Position numbers and translations under genes: made by a program. A stretch of DNA of 64,000 nucleotides from Hybos culiciformis (taxonomy: Eukaryota; Arthropoda; Insecta; Diptera; Hybotidae), in the NCBI GenBank assembly GCA_964007475.1, contig OZ023273.1, forward strand, positions 3,395,038 through 3,459,037, in the 5' to 3' direction. Shown piece after piece: positions 40,901-47,700 of the stretch (position 1 is its first letter; the number at the start of each line of letters is the position of its first letter). A model generated the notes under the pieces. That model did no database searches, had not been told where the DNA came from, and saw nothing but the letters and a program-made list of their open reading frames with translations.

Positions 40901-43413
40901 GATGACAGCTATACAACTGGGGTTCCTGAAACAACTGGTCTTAATGCAACAATAAAATTGATTCAAATAATAAATTCGAAAAAAACAGCTCGTAATAGCC
41001 CAGGTTTCAAATGTGAAATTATTAGGGGAAATGATAATGGAATCTTTAGTTTAGCTTTGGAAGAACATGCATGTGGAATAGTTTTAAGCAAAAATCTGGA
41101 TTATGAGAATAAAACATCCCATGAACTTGAAATTCAATTGATTTCAAGCAAATACTTTGTAAATCCTCAAAAAAGTGTTGCTAAAGTTAAGGTAATTGTT
41201 CAAGACGACAATGATAATGCTCCAGAATTTATGTTCAATAAGCTTCGAGCAACAAAAGGAACATTTTATGCCGTTGTAAGCCCCGATGTTGAAATTGACA
41301 CACCAATCTTACAAGTGAAAGCATTCGATCGTGATTCTGGTAAATTTGGAATGATTAAATACAAAATTTACGATGAAGAGGACAATAGTATTGAAGAAGA
41401 TAATTTGGTAAGATAAAAAATTAAATTTATATTGCATAAAACGTAAGTTATAAAAATTAATTTTTTTATTTGCAGCCAACAACATATTATACAATGGCAG
41501 AGGATACTGGTATTTTGAAAACACAGCGATCTATTCGAGATGTCCAAGAATTTCCGATGAAGTTCTACGTAGAAGCCAGAGATAATAATGGCCAAGAGGA
41601 TGGGTCTCATCGGACTAGAGCTCGTGTTGTTGTGAATAAAATTACCGATTCAAATCGAATGACTTTAGTGTTTTCGGACTCGTCGCCCAACGAAATCCGA
41701 AGTCATTATAATGAACTTGAAGAGCTTTTAGAAGAAAAATCGAATGGATTGATAACTGGAATTGAACGCTTTAGTAATCGGAAATTTTTGAATGACAACG
41801 GAACAATTGTTGAAAATCCAACGGCCACAGACGTTTGGTTTTATGTCATCGAACCGAATCAAGAAAAAATCTTAATGAGAAATGCCACCGAGATAGCTTC
41901 AAATTTATTAGAACCTACGGCTCAATCTGAAATTAATTTCGCCGCTTCAGGAATAGCAAGAGCAACTGCCCAAGGAATATTTGGACCTTTAGAACCAAAA
42001 CATCACATTCAGAAGGTAAAAAGTGAAGTTTTAATCTATTTATTTATCTTTATATATATTTTTTAAATTCTATTTAGGTGAAAACAGCAATTGCAGCAAC
42101 TGATGAAGTTTTCCCATATGCTCTGATTGCCGTTTCATTATTGATTTTGATCTTGGGAACAATTGGTATAATATACATATGCATATCATGGGCAAGGCAA
42201 GTATTATTATATTCTATTTGGTTTTAGCTAACATTCATTACAGGCAGTTGAGAAACGATTGATCAATAAAGATATATATTTTTAACATTAATAACCTACA
42301 AAGAATTGATTTAACATTCAATTTAGAATTCATTTTTCTTTGTGACTCCATTAAAATATTTACAATTTCATAAAAAAAATATTTATAAATAAAAAACAAT
42401 TTTTTTTTAGATATAAAAATTTCAAACAACGAATGAGACAATATTCAGCTCCATCTAGTCCAACTAGGTATGATCCAGTTATTTTGGGCTCACAAAATGG
42501 AGACACTGTATCAAATTTAAAAGAATATGAAACTCAAGTATTGGCAATGGCCGTTCCACCTGATGGTGATGATGAATTGCAATTAGATTTTAGTGCCAAA
42601 AATCATGCATTTAGTTTAGATAATGTCAGTTACATAACTCATAAAGAAAATAATGGACAATCAAGTCCAGCTAATTCTGAAGCAACAACTGCCACAATAG
42701 CAACATTACGTCGCAATAATAATCATAATAATAATTTAAATAATTTAAGTAATAATCGTCAAAATACATTCAATCGAACATTGGAAATGAATCGTAACAA
42801 TGCAAATCCATTAGCATCACCAGGTAATAGTCAATTACCTGGTACATTAACATTAGGGCGTCTTAAACAAAACACCAATCATTATCAAAATGGTGGTTAT
42901 AAATTAGATACAATTGGTAGAAATAATTTACAACAAAATAATATGAACAATAATAATTATAGTAATGCGTATAGCACATTGGGTAGAAATAATAGTAACA
43001 ATAATAATAGTAATAATAATAATAATAACAATAATAATAATAATAATAAAACATTCCATCAGAATTTTGGCTCTCAAAATGAATTATCAACAAACACTTT
43101 AGGTCGAAATAATAACCAACGATTTCATGATGTACCAATAACAAATCCTTTATATAGGTTAGTAACATTAATTTTAACTTTGTAATTAAATATAATACCT
43201 TTTTAAAATGTATCAGCAATTTTATTACTTTTTTTTTTTAATTTCAACATTGTAATATATTTTTAACTTTATTTTAGGACCAATGGTGATTTAAGTCATG
43301 CGAGCGCAACAAATGAGAATGTTAGCTTTGGAAAACGAGATTATGCACAACTTGGCTTTTCATATTTAAATGATTTGGATCGATCGGAAGTTGAGACCAC
43401 AACTGAATTATAA
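3929..43413 (+). CDS. Cad99C: Cad99C, protocadherin-15-like cadherin (11 coding exons, 5' end missing)
   Basis: Single-pass adhesion protein. In Drosophila, Cad99C sets microvillus length in follicle cells; its vertebrate relative PCDH15 forms hair-cell tip links (established for the family). Coding exons: 3929-4067, 8024-8202, 8578-8700, 15654-15836, 16455-16520, 38296-39138, 39341-41407, 41476-42015, 42078-42196, 42411-43157, 43278-43413. Every junction keeps phase, giving 1713 residues, close to the fly protein. Visible in order: a hydrophobic leader (WIILVTLMVF); eleven cadherin repeats with Ca2+ linkers such as DVNDN, DINDK, DRNDI and DDNDN; LDYE/LDRE/LDRD motifs; a membrane-adjacent domain; a transmembrane helix near residues 1394-1416; and a 300-residue Asn-rich tail ending TEL, a class I PDZ-ligand type. 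The first exon lacks a plausible start, so an upstream exon is inferred. The motif TTTTLTVNIADSDDLDPSF-like and the whole domain order match PCDH15 rather than classical cadherins, Fat or Dachsous. Confidence 0.93.
4068..8023 (+). other. Cad99C intron after exon A
   Basis: 3.96 kb of A/T-rich intron. Two short ORFs here (6933-7133 plus, 7515-7715 minus) look random. No repeat or gene recognised. Confidence 0.7.
8024..8202 (+). CDS. Cad99C: Cad99C coding exon B: EC1
   Basis: The acceptor is AATAACAG and the donor GTGAGA. Two bases complete the split Tyr codon, then 59 codons follow (IGQVTNPPELPIYGDP ... LLQPLDRDEENLSHIVFQ). The LDRDEE motif and the FPKGNPTF segment are typical of EC1 in this family. 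Confidence 0.93.
8203..8577 (+). other. Cad99C intron after exon B
   Basis: 375 bp of A/T-rich intron; nothing recognised. Confidence 0.75.
8578..8700 (+). CDS. Cad99C: Cad99C coding exon C: end of EC1, Ca2+ linker
   Basis: 41 codons in phase 0, carrying IPIIVRVSDVNDNVPRF, the EC1-EC2 calcium linker, and ending TVPE just before the conserved STPVG of EC2. A basic SSRKKR stretch sits before the last strand of EC1. The donor is GTATTT. Confidence 0.93.
8701..15653 (+). other. Cad99C intron after exon C
   Basis: 6.95 kb, A/T-rich, with many A or T runs. A slightly GC-richer patch at about 8840-8950 (GTCGGCTGCAGTGG...) may be an old repeat fragment but has no clear ends. Short ORFs at 10135-10332, 10495-10677 and 10566-10808 look random. 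Confidence 0.7.
15654..15836 (+). CDS. Cad99C: Cad99C coding exon D: EC2
   Basis: 61 codons in phase 0 (STPVGTTIFRNIQALDKDAG..., NGLVEYFLIEGNSN..., ending PHQGQ). LDKDAG supplies calcium ligands. The acceptor TTTACAG follows a long T tract, and the donor is GTTTGT. Confidence 0.93.
15837..16454 (+). other. Cad99C intron after exon D
   Basis: 618 bp, A/T-rich. A minus-strand 76-codon ORF at 16115-16345 is not recognisable as a protein. Confidence 0.7.
16455..16520 (+). CDS. Cad99C: Cad99C coding exon E: short EC2 exon
   Basis: Only 22 codons (VTVAKTLDYEKIQRYYLTIIAS), holding the LDYE motif of EC2. The exon is bounded by TTAAG and GTAAGA and is followed by the largest intron of the gene, about 21.8 kb. 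Confidence 0.9.
18572..19655. mobile_element. 1.08-kb non-autonomous DNA transposon with 9-bp target duplication
   Basis: AATTTTAAC flanks both sides (18563-18571 and 19656-19664). The ends read TAAGGCTTCTGTTGA and, reverse complemented, ATGGCTTCTTTTGA. GAAAGTTTC-type motifs recur in both orientations near each end. A 9-bp duplication fits Mutator-like elements best; an 8-bp hAT with one chance base cannot be ruled out. No transposase is visible. Confidence 0.7.
18589..18728. repeat. Sub-terminal hairpin in the 18.6-kb element
   Basis: The arms CGAAAGTGTTCGAAAGTTTCAT and its exact inverse are 22 bp each and bound the span. The 16-bp perfect palindrome TTCATTCTAGAATGAA at 18665-18680 lies near the middle. 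Confidence 0.75.
21214..22836. mobile_element. 1.62-kb hAT-type non-autonomous element with 8-bp target duplication
   Basis: ATTGAATG lies at 21206-21213 and again at 22837-22844. The ends read CAGGCCCGGTCCT and, reverse complemented, CAGGGCCGGTCCT, the CAGGG-type ends usual for hAT elements. GGCGCCCTGTGC occurs inside both ends. A second hAT-like end (CAGGCCTGGGCAACCC at 21312) and several GAGCCGC motifs suggest another element inserted inside. There is no intact transposase; the 129-codon ORF spanning its left edge is accidental. Confidence 0.8.
21909..22564. mobile_element. Long palindrome (foldback element) nested in the hAT element
   Basis: Two arms of roughly 320 bases each. The left begins ACACTAGGTAGAAAAAGTCT and continues GCGTAC...GGCTCG; the right ends CGAGCC...GTACGCAGAC and CTACCTAGTG, in inverse order. 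Internal landmarks (CGCGTCTCA, GCCATTTGAAAGGCAATTG, ATAATTTTATC) recur inverted. CACTAGGT ends followed by TA on the right suggest a Tc1/mariner-derived MITE, but the left TA is unclear. Confidence 0.7.
23899..24007. repeat. Dispersed repeat copy 1
   Basis: Shares TCTTCTGAAA...AAATATTTTGAATAAAAAT, ATCATTAATCTATTTT and CAAGTTG in the same order with 52475-52568. This copy has an internal duplication of AAAAATATCATTAAT. Family unknown. Confidence 0.65.
24323..25463. mobile_element. 1.14-kb GC-rich palindromic element with 8-bp target duplication
   Basis: TGTTATAA flanks both sides (24315-24322 and 25464-25471). The ends match as inverted repeats over about 40 bases (AATAGCGCCGCCTGACATAG and, on the other strand, AATAGCGCCGCCCGACATAG). 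About twenty copies of CTGAAATAGTGCCGCC or variants occur in both orientations across both halves. A direct repeat (GCGAAGCGAATGGG...TCACCCATTA and GCGAAGCGAGTGGG...TCACCCATTA) lies at about 24652 and 25094. There is no transposase; its 83-105 codon ORFs are by-products of the repeats. The superfamily is undetermined. Confidence 0.8.
24809..24936. repeat. GC-rich 50-bp-arm hairpin in the centre of the palindromic element
   Basis: The left arm 24809-24858 begins GAGTGTCCCAGAACGCG and ends GGGGGCTGCGGGCGGGC. The right arm 24888-24936 is its near-perfect inverse, with a 29-base spacer. GGCCAATGATTG outside the left arm also recurs inverted beyond the right arm. The left arm has runs of G on one strand. 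Confidence 0.9.
31901..31957. repeat. (AT)n microsatellite
   Basis: An uninterrupted 57-base AT alternation in the giant Cad99C intron. Confidence 0.95.
34391..34720 (-). other. Unrecognised 109-codon ORF in the giant intron
   Basis: Begins MIDEFFEPLVRLYASNNK and is less dominated by Asn/Lys/Ile than the random ORFs around it; a 34657-34926 plus-strand ORF overlaps it. I recognise no domain. It could be an exon of an embedded gene, a decayed transposon fragment or chance. Splice signals and a partner exon were not found. Confidence 0.15.
34986..35010. repeat. 25-base poly-T run
   Basis: An unbroken T run, the longest in the window. It could be the A-tail of a minus-strand retroposed copy, but no element body is recognisable beside it. 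Confidence 0.5.
35480..35490 (-). repeat. tRNA B-box-like motif, possible SINE fragment
   Basis: The minus strand reads GGGTTCGACTC, matching the pol III B box, inside a small GC-richer patch (GGCGCGCTTCACTGTG before it). The surrounding sequence does not fold as a tRNA, and no A box was found. Confidence 0.25.
37041..37080. repeat. 20-bp tandem pair
   Basis: GTGTATATACCTAAATTTA and GTGTATATATCTAAATTTA in immediate succession. Confidence 0.7.
37201..37296. repeat. 48-bp perfect tandem duplication
   Basis: Two adjacent, apparently identical copies of a unit starting ATTTATTCTATTTTTTATTT and ending AATATTAAAAACA (37201-37248 and 37249-37296). A shortened relative (AGTTAGAATTTTTTATTT) precedes them. 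Identity suggests a recent event or an assembly artefact. Confidence 0.85.
37376..37432 (+). repeat. tRNA-like T-arm, probable SINE or tRNA relic
   Basis: GTGGGTTCGATTTCCAC at 37404-37420 can form a 5-bp stem around the loop TTCGATT, as in a tRNA T arm, and includes the B box. CTCGGACTGG follows. The 5' half has no convincing D arm or A box, so this is not a functional tRNA call. Confidence 0.35.
37539..37582. repeat. 22-bp tandem pair
   Basis: AAGTTATTAGTTATATCGAA occurs twice in direct succession. Confidence 0.8.
38296..39138 (+). CDS. Cad99C: Cad99C coding exon F: end of EC2, EC3, EC4
   Basis: 281 codons in phase 0. Opens with DRARNSSERL and the TLTVNIADSDDLDP linker that closes EC2. It then encodes EC3, ending near SVKPVDANPPV, and EC4, ending RDVNDNAPKLP. 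A Cys pair (GCVLLDGAC) near the start of EC3 is probably a disulfide, as in PCDH15 EC3. The donor is GTAAGT. Confidence 0.95.
39341..41407 (+). CDS. Cad99C: Cad99C coding exon G: EC5 to EC11
   Basis: A 689-codon exon in phase 0, by far the largest. Repeat boundaries can be read from the linkers: NTKPPRF (end of EC5), TDINDKNPEF (EC6), LPDEVPKF (EC7), VEDRNDIPPVF (EC8), a degenerate linker after PVFVRHMLTDPNEDA (EC9), and QDDNDNAPEF (EC10). EC11 begins before the donor GTAAGA. Confidence 0.96.
41476..42015 (+). CDS. Cad99C: Cad99C coding exon H: end of EC11 and membrane-adjacent domain
   Basis: 180 codons in phase 0. The first part (YYTMAEDTGILKTQRSI ... VEARDNNGQ) finishes EC11. The rest (VVVNKITDSNRMTLVFSDSS ... 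DVWFYVIEP) corresponds in position and pattern to the membrane-adjacent domain MAD12 of PCDH15, rather than to another cadherin repeat. Confidence 0.92.
42078..42196 (+). CDS. Cad99C: Cad99C coding exon I: transmembrane helix
   Basis: 39 codons plus two bases. The helix is YALIAVSLLILILGTIGIIY..., followed by CISWAR. The only donor that keeps the frame is GC (AAG|GCAAGT) at 42197. Using the GT four bases later would run into a TAA directly after the junction. Confidence 0.88.
42197..42410 (+). other. GC-AG intron in Cad99C
   Basis: The intron runs from GCAAGT at 42197 to a T-rich acceptor TTTTTTTTAG ending at 42410. The exon match (AAG before the donor) is the strong consensus normally seen for GC donors. 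Phase 2 on both sides gives ...SWAR-YKNF..., the expected juxtamembrane sequence. Confidence 0.85.
42411..43157 (+). CDS. Cad99C: Cad99C coding exon J: Asn-rich cytoplasmic tail
   Basis: The first base completes Arg, then YKNFKQRMRQYSAPSSP.... The exon has many Asn residues encoded mostly by AAT, including a run coded near 43000-43048, and repeated TLGR motifs (four visible). Low-complexity growth by AAT slippage is likely. The donor is AG|GTTAGT. Confidence 0.92.
43278..43413 (+). CDS. Cad99C: Cad99C last exon: PDZ-ligand C terminus
   Basis: One base completes Arg, then 44 residues and TAA at 43411-43413. The C terminus DRSEVETTTEL ends in T-E-L, fitting the class I PDZ-ligand pattern. Fly Cad99C is reported to bind the PDZ protein Sip1 through its tail. 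Confidence 0.92.
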
Positions 43414-43750
43414 ATAGTATGATTTAAAAAAGTATTTAATGTATTGCATAGATAACTAAAAATTAGTGTGATGTTGTTCCTGCATGATTTGAATTTAGTT
43501 TTTTTTTTGTATGAATGAAAATTTAAAATTTTAGTTAAGTATTTTTAAAAGATAGAAGATTGAAAATGAAATTTGTACAGCCATGTATATTTTAATAATT
43601 AAATAATTTTATATACAATATTTTTAAAAATTAGATAATTTTTTATTTATTCGTAAATAATTTTAGTCACTAGAATTATGTTGTACATTCATTGACTTTA
43701 TTGAAATGATATTCTATAGTAGAACTATGTTATTTTATGTAAAAAGTTTT

Positions 43751-43756
43751 AATAAA
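43751..43756 (+). terminator. Cad99C poly(A) signal candidate
   Basis: AATAAA, 338 bases after the Cad99C stop and before a second A-rich AATAAAA-like stretch near 43770. In such A/T-rich DNA the hexamer occurs often by chance, so placement rests on position only. Confidence 0.4.
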
Positions 43757-44105
43757 AATTTAATTTTAAAATAAAATAAGATTGTGTATTATTTTGTTAA
43801 AAAGATTATTGAAATTTAATTTATTCAAAGAAAAATAAGGAGCAGATTGGCTTCTAAGAAATATTTCGATTCTTATGTAAATTTCTAACAATTTCTGTTT
43901 TATCACCATAAAGAAAAATACTGTTAGGCCCTATTCTCTTTTCAATCAAATTTATTCGAAAAAATGATTGCAAACAATTCGTCATTGGATACAAGAAAGT
44001 TTTTCCATAATATAAAAGTTTGTCTTTCAATAAACTAAAAGCGAAACAGTAAAATAAAATCAAAAAAAGGGTTCCTTGTAATTTAATTTTAAGACAAAAA
44101 TAGTT

Positions 44106-44125
44106 TTTATTCTCCATTGTTTATT
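44106..44125 (-). terminator. B52 poly(A) signal candidates
   Basis: Two minus-strand AATAAA hexamers (plus-strand TTTATT at 44120-44125 and 44106-44111) lie 138-157 bases beyond the B52 stop. They are the first after the stop codon. Confidence 0.4.
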
Positions 44126-44262
44126 TTTTTTAACATGATTTTCCACATAATTTCAATACAATTTTACGTTATTTTATAATATTTATGAATATAATAATTT
44201 TATGTTAATAAGCTGATGAAAATTATTTAGAATGTTAAATTTAATTTATCATGAAGATATTT

Positions 44263-44727
44263 TTATTCATTCATGTTGTCCATATTCTTTTCTGGTGAAA
44301 TGCCGTTCTTATTATTTGGTGAATTTGATCTGGATTTCGAAACCGATTTATCTTTAGGTGAATTTGATCTGGAACGAGAATCTCGCTTATCTGAACGTGA
44401 CCGTGATCTATCTCTTGATTTCTTAGACCAAGATCTTGATCTTGTTTCACGTTTTTCTGAACGAGACCTTGATCTATCACGTGATTTCTTGGACCATGAT
44501 CGAGAACGTGTAGAACGTCTGCGAGGCGAACGGGAACGGGATCGGCTACGTGTTTCAGACCTGCGACCACCTCCACGCAAAGCTCTACGATCGTGGACAA
44601 GACGAATGCGACGTCCATTTAACTCGGTATCATCCAATTTATCGATAGCATTTCTCATGTCTGAAGCTGATGCAAATTCAACTACTCCTTCATTTCTTTT
44701 CAATTTGTGAGCATCAGCATATGTCAC
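44263..44727 (-). CDS. B52: B52 last exon: end of RRM2 and RS domain
   Basis: 465 bases. The minus-strand acceptor is TAG before GTGACATATGC, giving [19 protein letters not shown]. The RS domain has many RS/SR dipeptides plus [13 protein letters not shown] repeats. The stop is TAA at 44265-44263. The intron between this exon and exon 2 is only 83 bases (44728-44810). Confidence 0.95.
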   Translation of the reverse strand: MTYADAHKLKRNEGVVEFASASDMRNAIDKLDDTELNGRRIRLVHDRRALRGGGRRSETRSRSRSRSPRRRSTRSRSWSKKSRDRSRSRSEKRETRSRSWSKKSRDRSRSRSDKRDSRSRSNSPKDKSVSKSRSNSPNNKNGISPEKNMDNMNE

Positions 44728-47700
44728 CTAAAAGAGCAATTAAAAAAAAAAAAGATTTTAAAATAAAGCCTTCTAACTAATTAATTTTATGAATAAAAAT
44801 TTTTACTTACTTCACCAGCAGAACGCATGTAGTCCTTCAAATCTTGCCAGCTTATGCGGGTTGATAAGTTTTCAACAATTAGACGGTGTTCCGTTCGCAC
44901 TGGGGCTCCATATCGTGAACTGTTTCTGTTATCATAACGACTTCTACTGCTTTCGTATCTTTCAGTGCGAAATCTGCCACCGGGGCCACGAATTTGACCG
45001 GTAGCTGGCTGCACTGTGACTCTTTCACCAAGCAATTCCTTACCGTTCAATTCATGAACTGCATCATCTGCATCACGATAATCTTCAAATTCTACAAAAC
45101 CGTATCCATTTTTTAACAAAATTTCTCTGATTCTTCCATAGCCTTTGAAAAATCTTTCCAAATCACGTTCTCTAACTCCATGCGGCAACCCTCCGATATA
45201 AATCCTTTAAATTCAAAGTGGATAAAAATGTAAAAATTATTAAGTGAATTTTATTTTTTGACTAAAAGCTACAAGGTGGTACGGCTAGGATTTTTTTTGC
45301 ATTGATCCGGCTAACTTTTATTTTCCGAATATTTTAATGAATTGCCTTAACCACAAATAAATTTTTTTTGAATATTTCAAAAAGCTGTCAAGACATTTTA
45401 ATTAAAATCAATCCACGAACAGAAAATTTTCGAGTTGCTTACTCTTGAAATTACTTAATGGTTACTTTTACATGCTAGTATAGAAAATTCTACATACGAA
45501 CGACAAATTCGTCATTTAACACTTTTATGAACATAGAACTAGATAATGTGGTGGTGAAACAGAAAAAAGACCGTTAGTTAGTTTTGTTCCAAATTATGGA
45601 TATTGTTTTAGGTTATTGAAATTAGGGGTTTCAAACCATAGAAAAATTAATCCATAGAGATCTAAACTATTCTATATTTGAGGAAATTGAAAATGAAGAA
45701 TAAAATTAAATTATTCGAAATAAAAGTTAACTCAGAATTTTTTAATCGTTCTTTAAAGAATCCATAGCCTCACCTTTTTTGTGACCTATTTCTTTATGAC
45801 AAATACTCCAATGGCTTTATTTTATTAACCCTGGCCATTGATGATAGCCAACCTGATTTTTAACTTCAAAATTATTCTTAAACTCGCTGAAATAAATAGT
45901 TAAGAATGTAAATTCCTCAATTGCATGTCTGTATGAAATTCGAAAAATTATCGCATTTTGTTCTTATCGGTAAGACTTGATAAATTTTTTTGTCTCAGCA
46001 GCGACAAAAAATAAATTTTATGATATTTATTTATTTTGAAATTAGGTGATGATAAAAAATAACAAGAACAACAATATTTTTAACATGAATCATAAATTTT
46101 GAAGCAAAAATATCATCAACTGGCCATGAAATTGATTCTTAATAAAAAAAATTTTGAATAGAAGAAATATTTTTGAAGCTTCAAATTTAATTTTTTTATA
46201 TTAAAATTGAAATAATATAACAATCATTATTAATTAATACATATGTTGTATATTTTCTATTTTAGGTGCAGAAGTTTAAATTTATAGAGGTATTAAACTG
46301 CTGAAATGAAGTTAATGTGCAAAGAATGTAAAGTTTTTATAACGAAAGTTGCATGTTATTAAGAAAAAGAAAAAGATTGTTACAATAATAAGCATTTTTT
46401 TTTTTTTTTAATTTCGACATGTTGGTAGGTATAGTTCGCTAGTCCCTTTAACAATTTTTCTACTTCATAAATTGTAGAAATTAAAGAACTTGTGCTTAGC
46501 AGATCTTCATCCATTCCTACCGCCTAAAAAGGTAGAACAGGACTTCTTTTTACTGTAGTGAGTGTATCGTTACCAGTTATCGTCGCCAGTAGTTATTCGA
46601 ATAATTTACAGATTTAAATTGACAATCGATTAAATGTTAGTTTGAATATGTTTGCATCTAATGGAAAAGTTTGGAAAATGCTTATTTTCAGGTTCGACTA
46701 GAACCAAAAGTTCAGTTTATGTTTGAAAAAAAAGATAATGTACATATTTACAAAAATGTTTGAATACAAATTTAAATTGAAATCTAACTTGAAATTAAAA
46801 ATGTTATTCAATTATATTATAAACGATTAATCATAAACTGATATAATTAGTTGTGATTCTATTTACAAGTTCAATTTTAGTTATAGATAAGAAATTTTGA
46901 GATTAAAGTCAATAATAATCTCAATATCATTGTAAAATTTAAAATCATATTTTATTTTATTTTTATTTACTTTCAATATTTAACTAATTACTTAGTTTTC
47001 TAAAATTTGTTTACTTTTTTAGAAAAAGTCTATCAAAATTTAGAAAAAATTCCAATCACAACCTTGGAGATGGAAAAAATTTCGAATCAATCTGAAAATA
47101 GGTAGGCATACCTATAACCTAATTGTATATAATGAGTTTTTTGAGGAATTTTTTTTTTACTTTGATGTTCTAAAAGAAATTTCCTCAAAATAAACATTTC
47201 AAATTAGGTATTAATAAAAAATGTTTATGTTTAGTTTCCATTTTTAATATTCTCGCATTCTATTTTGTGCTAAAATTTTATCAATTCAAAAGGATAATGA
47301 TTGAAATTATGCTACGTTCAGTTTTGGGCGGCCCTAGATAAGTATGTTAATCAAAATTAAATTCCAAAATTAAGCTTAACACTTTTGACTGAATTGATTC
47401 TAGATTATAATAAATGCGATCAAGTACTTATATTTTAGATAATTTATTTAATCTACAATTCATAAATAATTTATAATGAATACTGAAGTGACAAAATCTG
47501 AGCGAAACGTATTTAGCAATGAGCTATGAAAAGTATTCAAGTATATTTTTGTAGAATCTTTATTGACTTGTTACAGCTTATAAACATGATTATTTTAAGA
47601 TTTCTTATTTATCATTAAGAATTGGGTAAATATTTGATGCATTCCTTTTTTTTATAATAAACGAAGATATTTCCTCATTTAAACATAGAAATTTACATTC

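Larger units (their letters stand above)
43414..44262. other. Tail-to-tail 3' region between Cad99C and B52
   Basis: 849 bases separate the two stop codons. They should hold both 3' UTRs and cleavage sites. Apart from poly(A) hexamers nothing else is recognisable. The minus-strand ORF at 43854-44117 has no recognisable similarity and was not called. Confidence 0.6.

Noticed and set aside
42201..42202. GT donor four bases after the GC donor
   Set aside because: Its use would put TAA directly after the junction with 42411.
42863..43219. Minus-strand 118-codon Tyr-rich ORF
   Set aside because: Antisense of the AAT/AAC poly-Asn tract; low complexity.
44271..44710. ORFs of 115 and 145 codons over the B52 last exon
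   Set aside because: Other-frame and antisense readings of Arg-Ser repeats, which stay open because of biased codons.
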